Position numbers and translations under genes: made by a program. The notes under the pieces are model-generated. The model made no database searches. It was not told the origin of the DNA and saw nothing but the letters and a program-made list of their open reading frames with translations. Of a stretch of DNA of 64,000 nucleotides, positions 63,937 to 64,000 are shown in pieces; the stretch's first letter is position 1, and each line of letters begins with the position of its first letter. Source of the DNA: Chitinophaga pinensis (GTDB lineage Bacteria > Bacteroidota > Bacteroidia > Chitinophagales > Chitinophagaceae); NCBI GenBank assembly GCA_945862385.1, contig CAMAXV010000001.1, forward strand, positions 186,001 through 250,000, written 5' to 3'.

Positions 63937-64000
63937 GGCTACTCTTTTGCTCAATTTATTGAATATTTGTTAGGATTATTCAATTTAATGAGGAAGTTTT

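Overview
The window is typical Bacteroidota DNA, most likely from the Chitinophagaceae or a close relative. This is inferred from gene content and promoter style, not from a marker gene. The signs are a SusC/SusD pair, many TonB-linked and DUF-type outer-membrane proteins, -7 promoter elements of the form TAnnTTTG, starts with little Shine-Dalgarno sequence, and dense packing of signal-peptide proteins. No ribosomal RNA, CRISPR array or intact transposase was found.

Layout. 1-2230 is an AT-rich accessory segment at a tRNA-Phe gene: a DinB-like gene, then a self-contained Fic gene with its own operator array, lying between two damaged copies of the tRNA-Phe 3' end. 2379-9584 is a sulfur-compound oxidation cluster on the + strand: TauE/SafE exporter, persulfide-dioxygenase-like MBL/rhodanese protein, rhodanese, DUF2892 membrane protein, OprD-like porin, TsdA-like dihaem cytochrome and SoxB-like hydrolase. 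It has Crp/Fnr-type palindromes in front of its first gene and in front of the cytochrome gene. 9658-15475 (-) holds a large TonB-dependent receptor, a secreted MBL-fold protein and a PepSY membrane protein. 15597-18086 (+) holds a DUF1295 membrane protein and an M28 peptidase. 18210-22938 (-) is a SusD/SusC pair, followed by a SIMPL protein and tRNA-Leu(CAG).

24057-33531 contains a kinase/class-III-aminotransferase fusion, a Bcr/CflA efflux pump, katG, and a four-gene malonate uptake and activation operon (DUF1080, matB-like, madL, madM). 33620-43624 is mixed: a B12-binding radical SAM protein, DUF2490, a small AT-rich DUF6934-like pair, a Tat-exported Gfo/Idh oxidoreductase, an unusual membrane sensor, a divergent Nramp transporter, a lipoprotein, a beta-flower repeat protein and a secreted EEP-family phosphatase/nuclease. 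43749-50425 is a polysaccharide region: GH16, a broken M20 amidohydrolase, and a glucuronoxylan set made of GH10 xylanase, SSS symporter and divergent GH67 alpha-glucuronidase. 50454-63936 holds DUF1684, an arginine deiminase-CtlX fusion, a 7TM histidine kinase/NarL regulator pair, recQ, kdsD, a mannose-1-phosphate guanylyltransferase, an aminotransferase, a sulfatase and a periplasmic DsrE-like protein.

How the parts fit. The sulfur cluster would oxidise thiosulfate and persulfides in the periplasm and export sulfite. The malonate operon imports malonate and makes malonyl-CoA. The xylan set cuts glucuronoxylan, removes glucuronic acid and imports products by sodium symport instead of SusCD. 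The strongest candidates for something new are the two Rosetta-stone gene fusions, the incomplete Sox-like cluster with its operators, the Fic cassette at tRNA-Phe, and a dispersed repeat with fixed ends and variable hairpin cargo.
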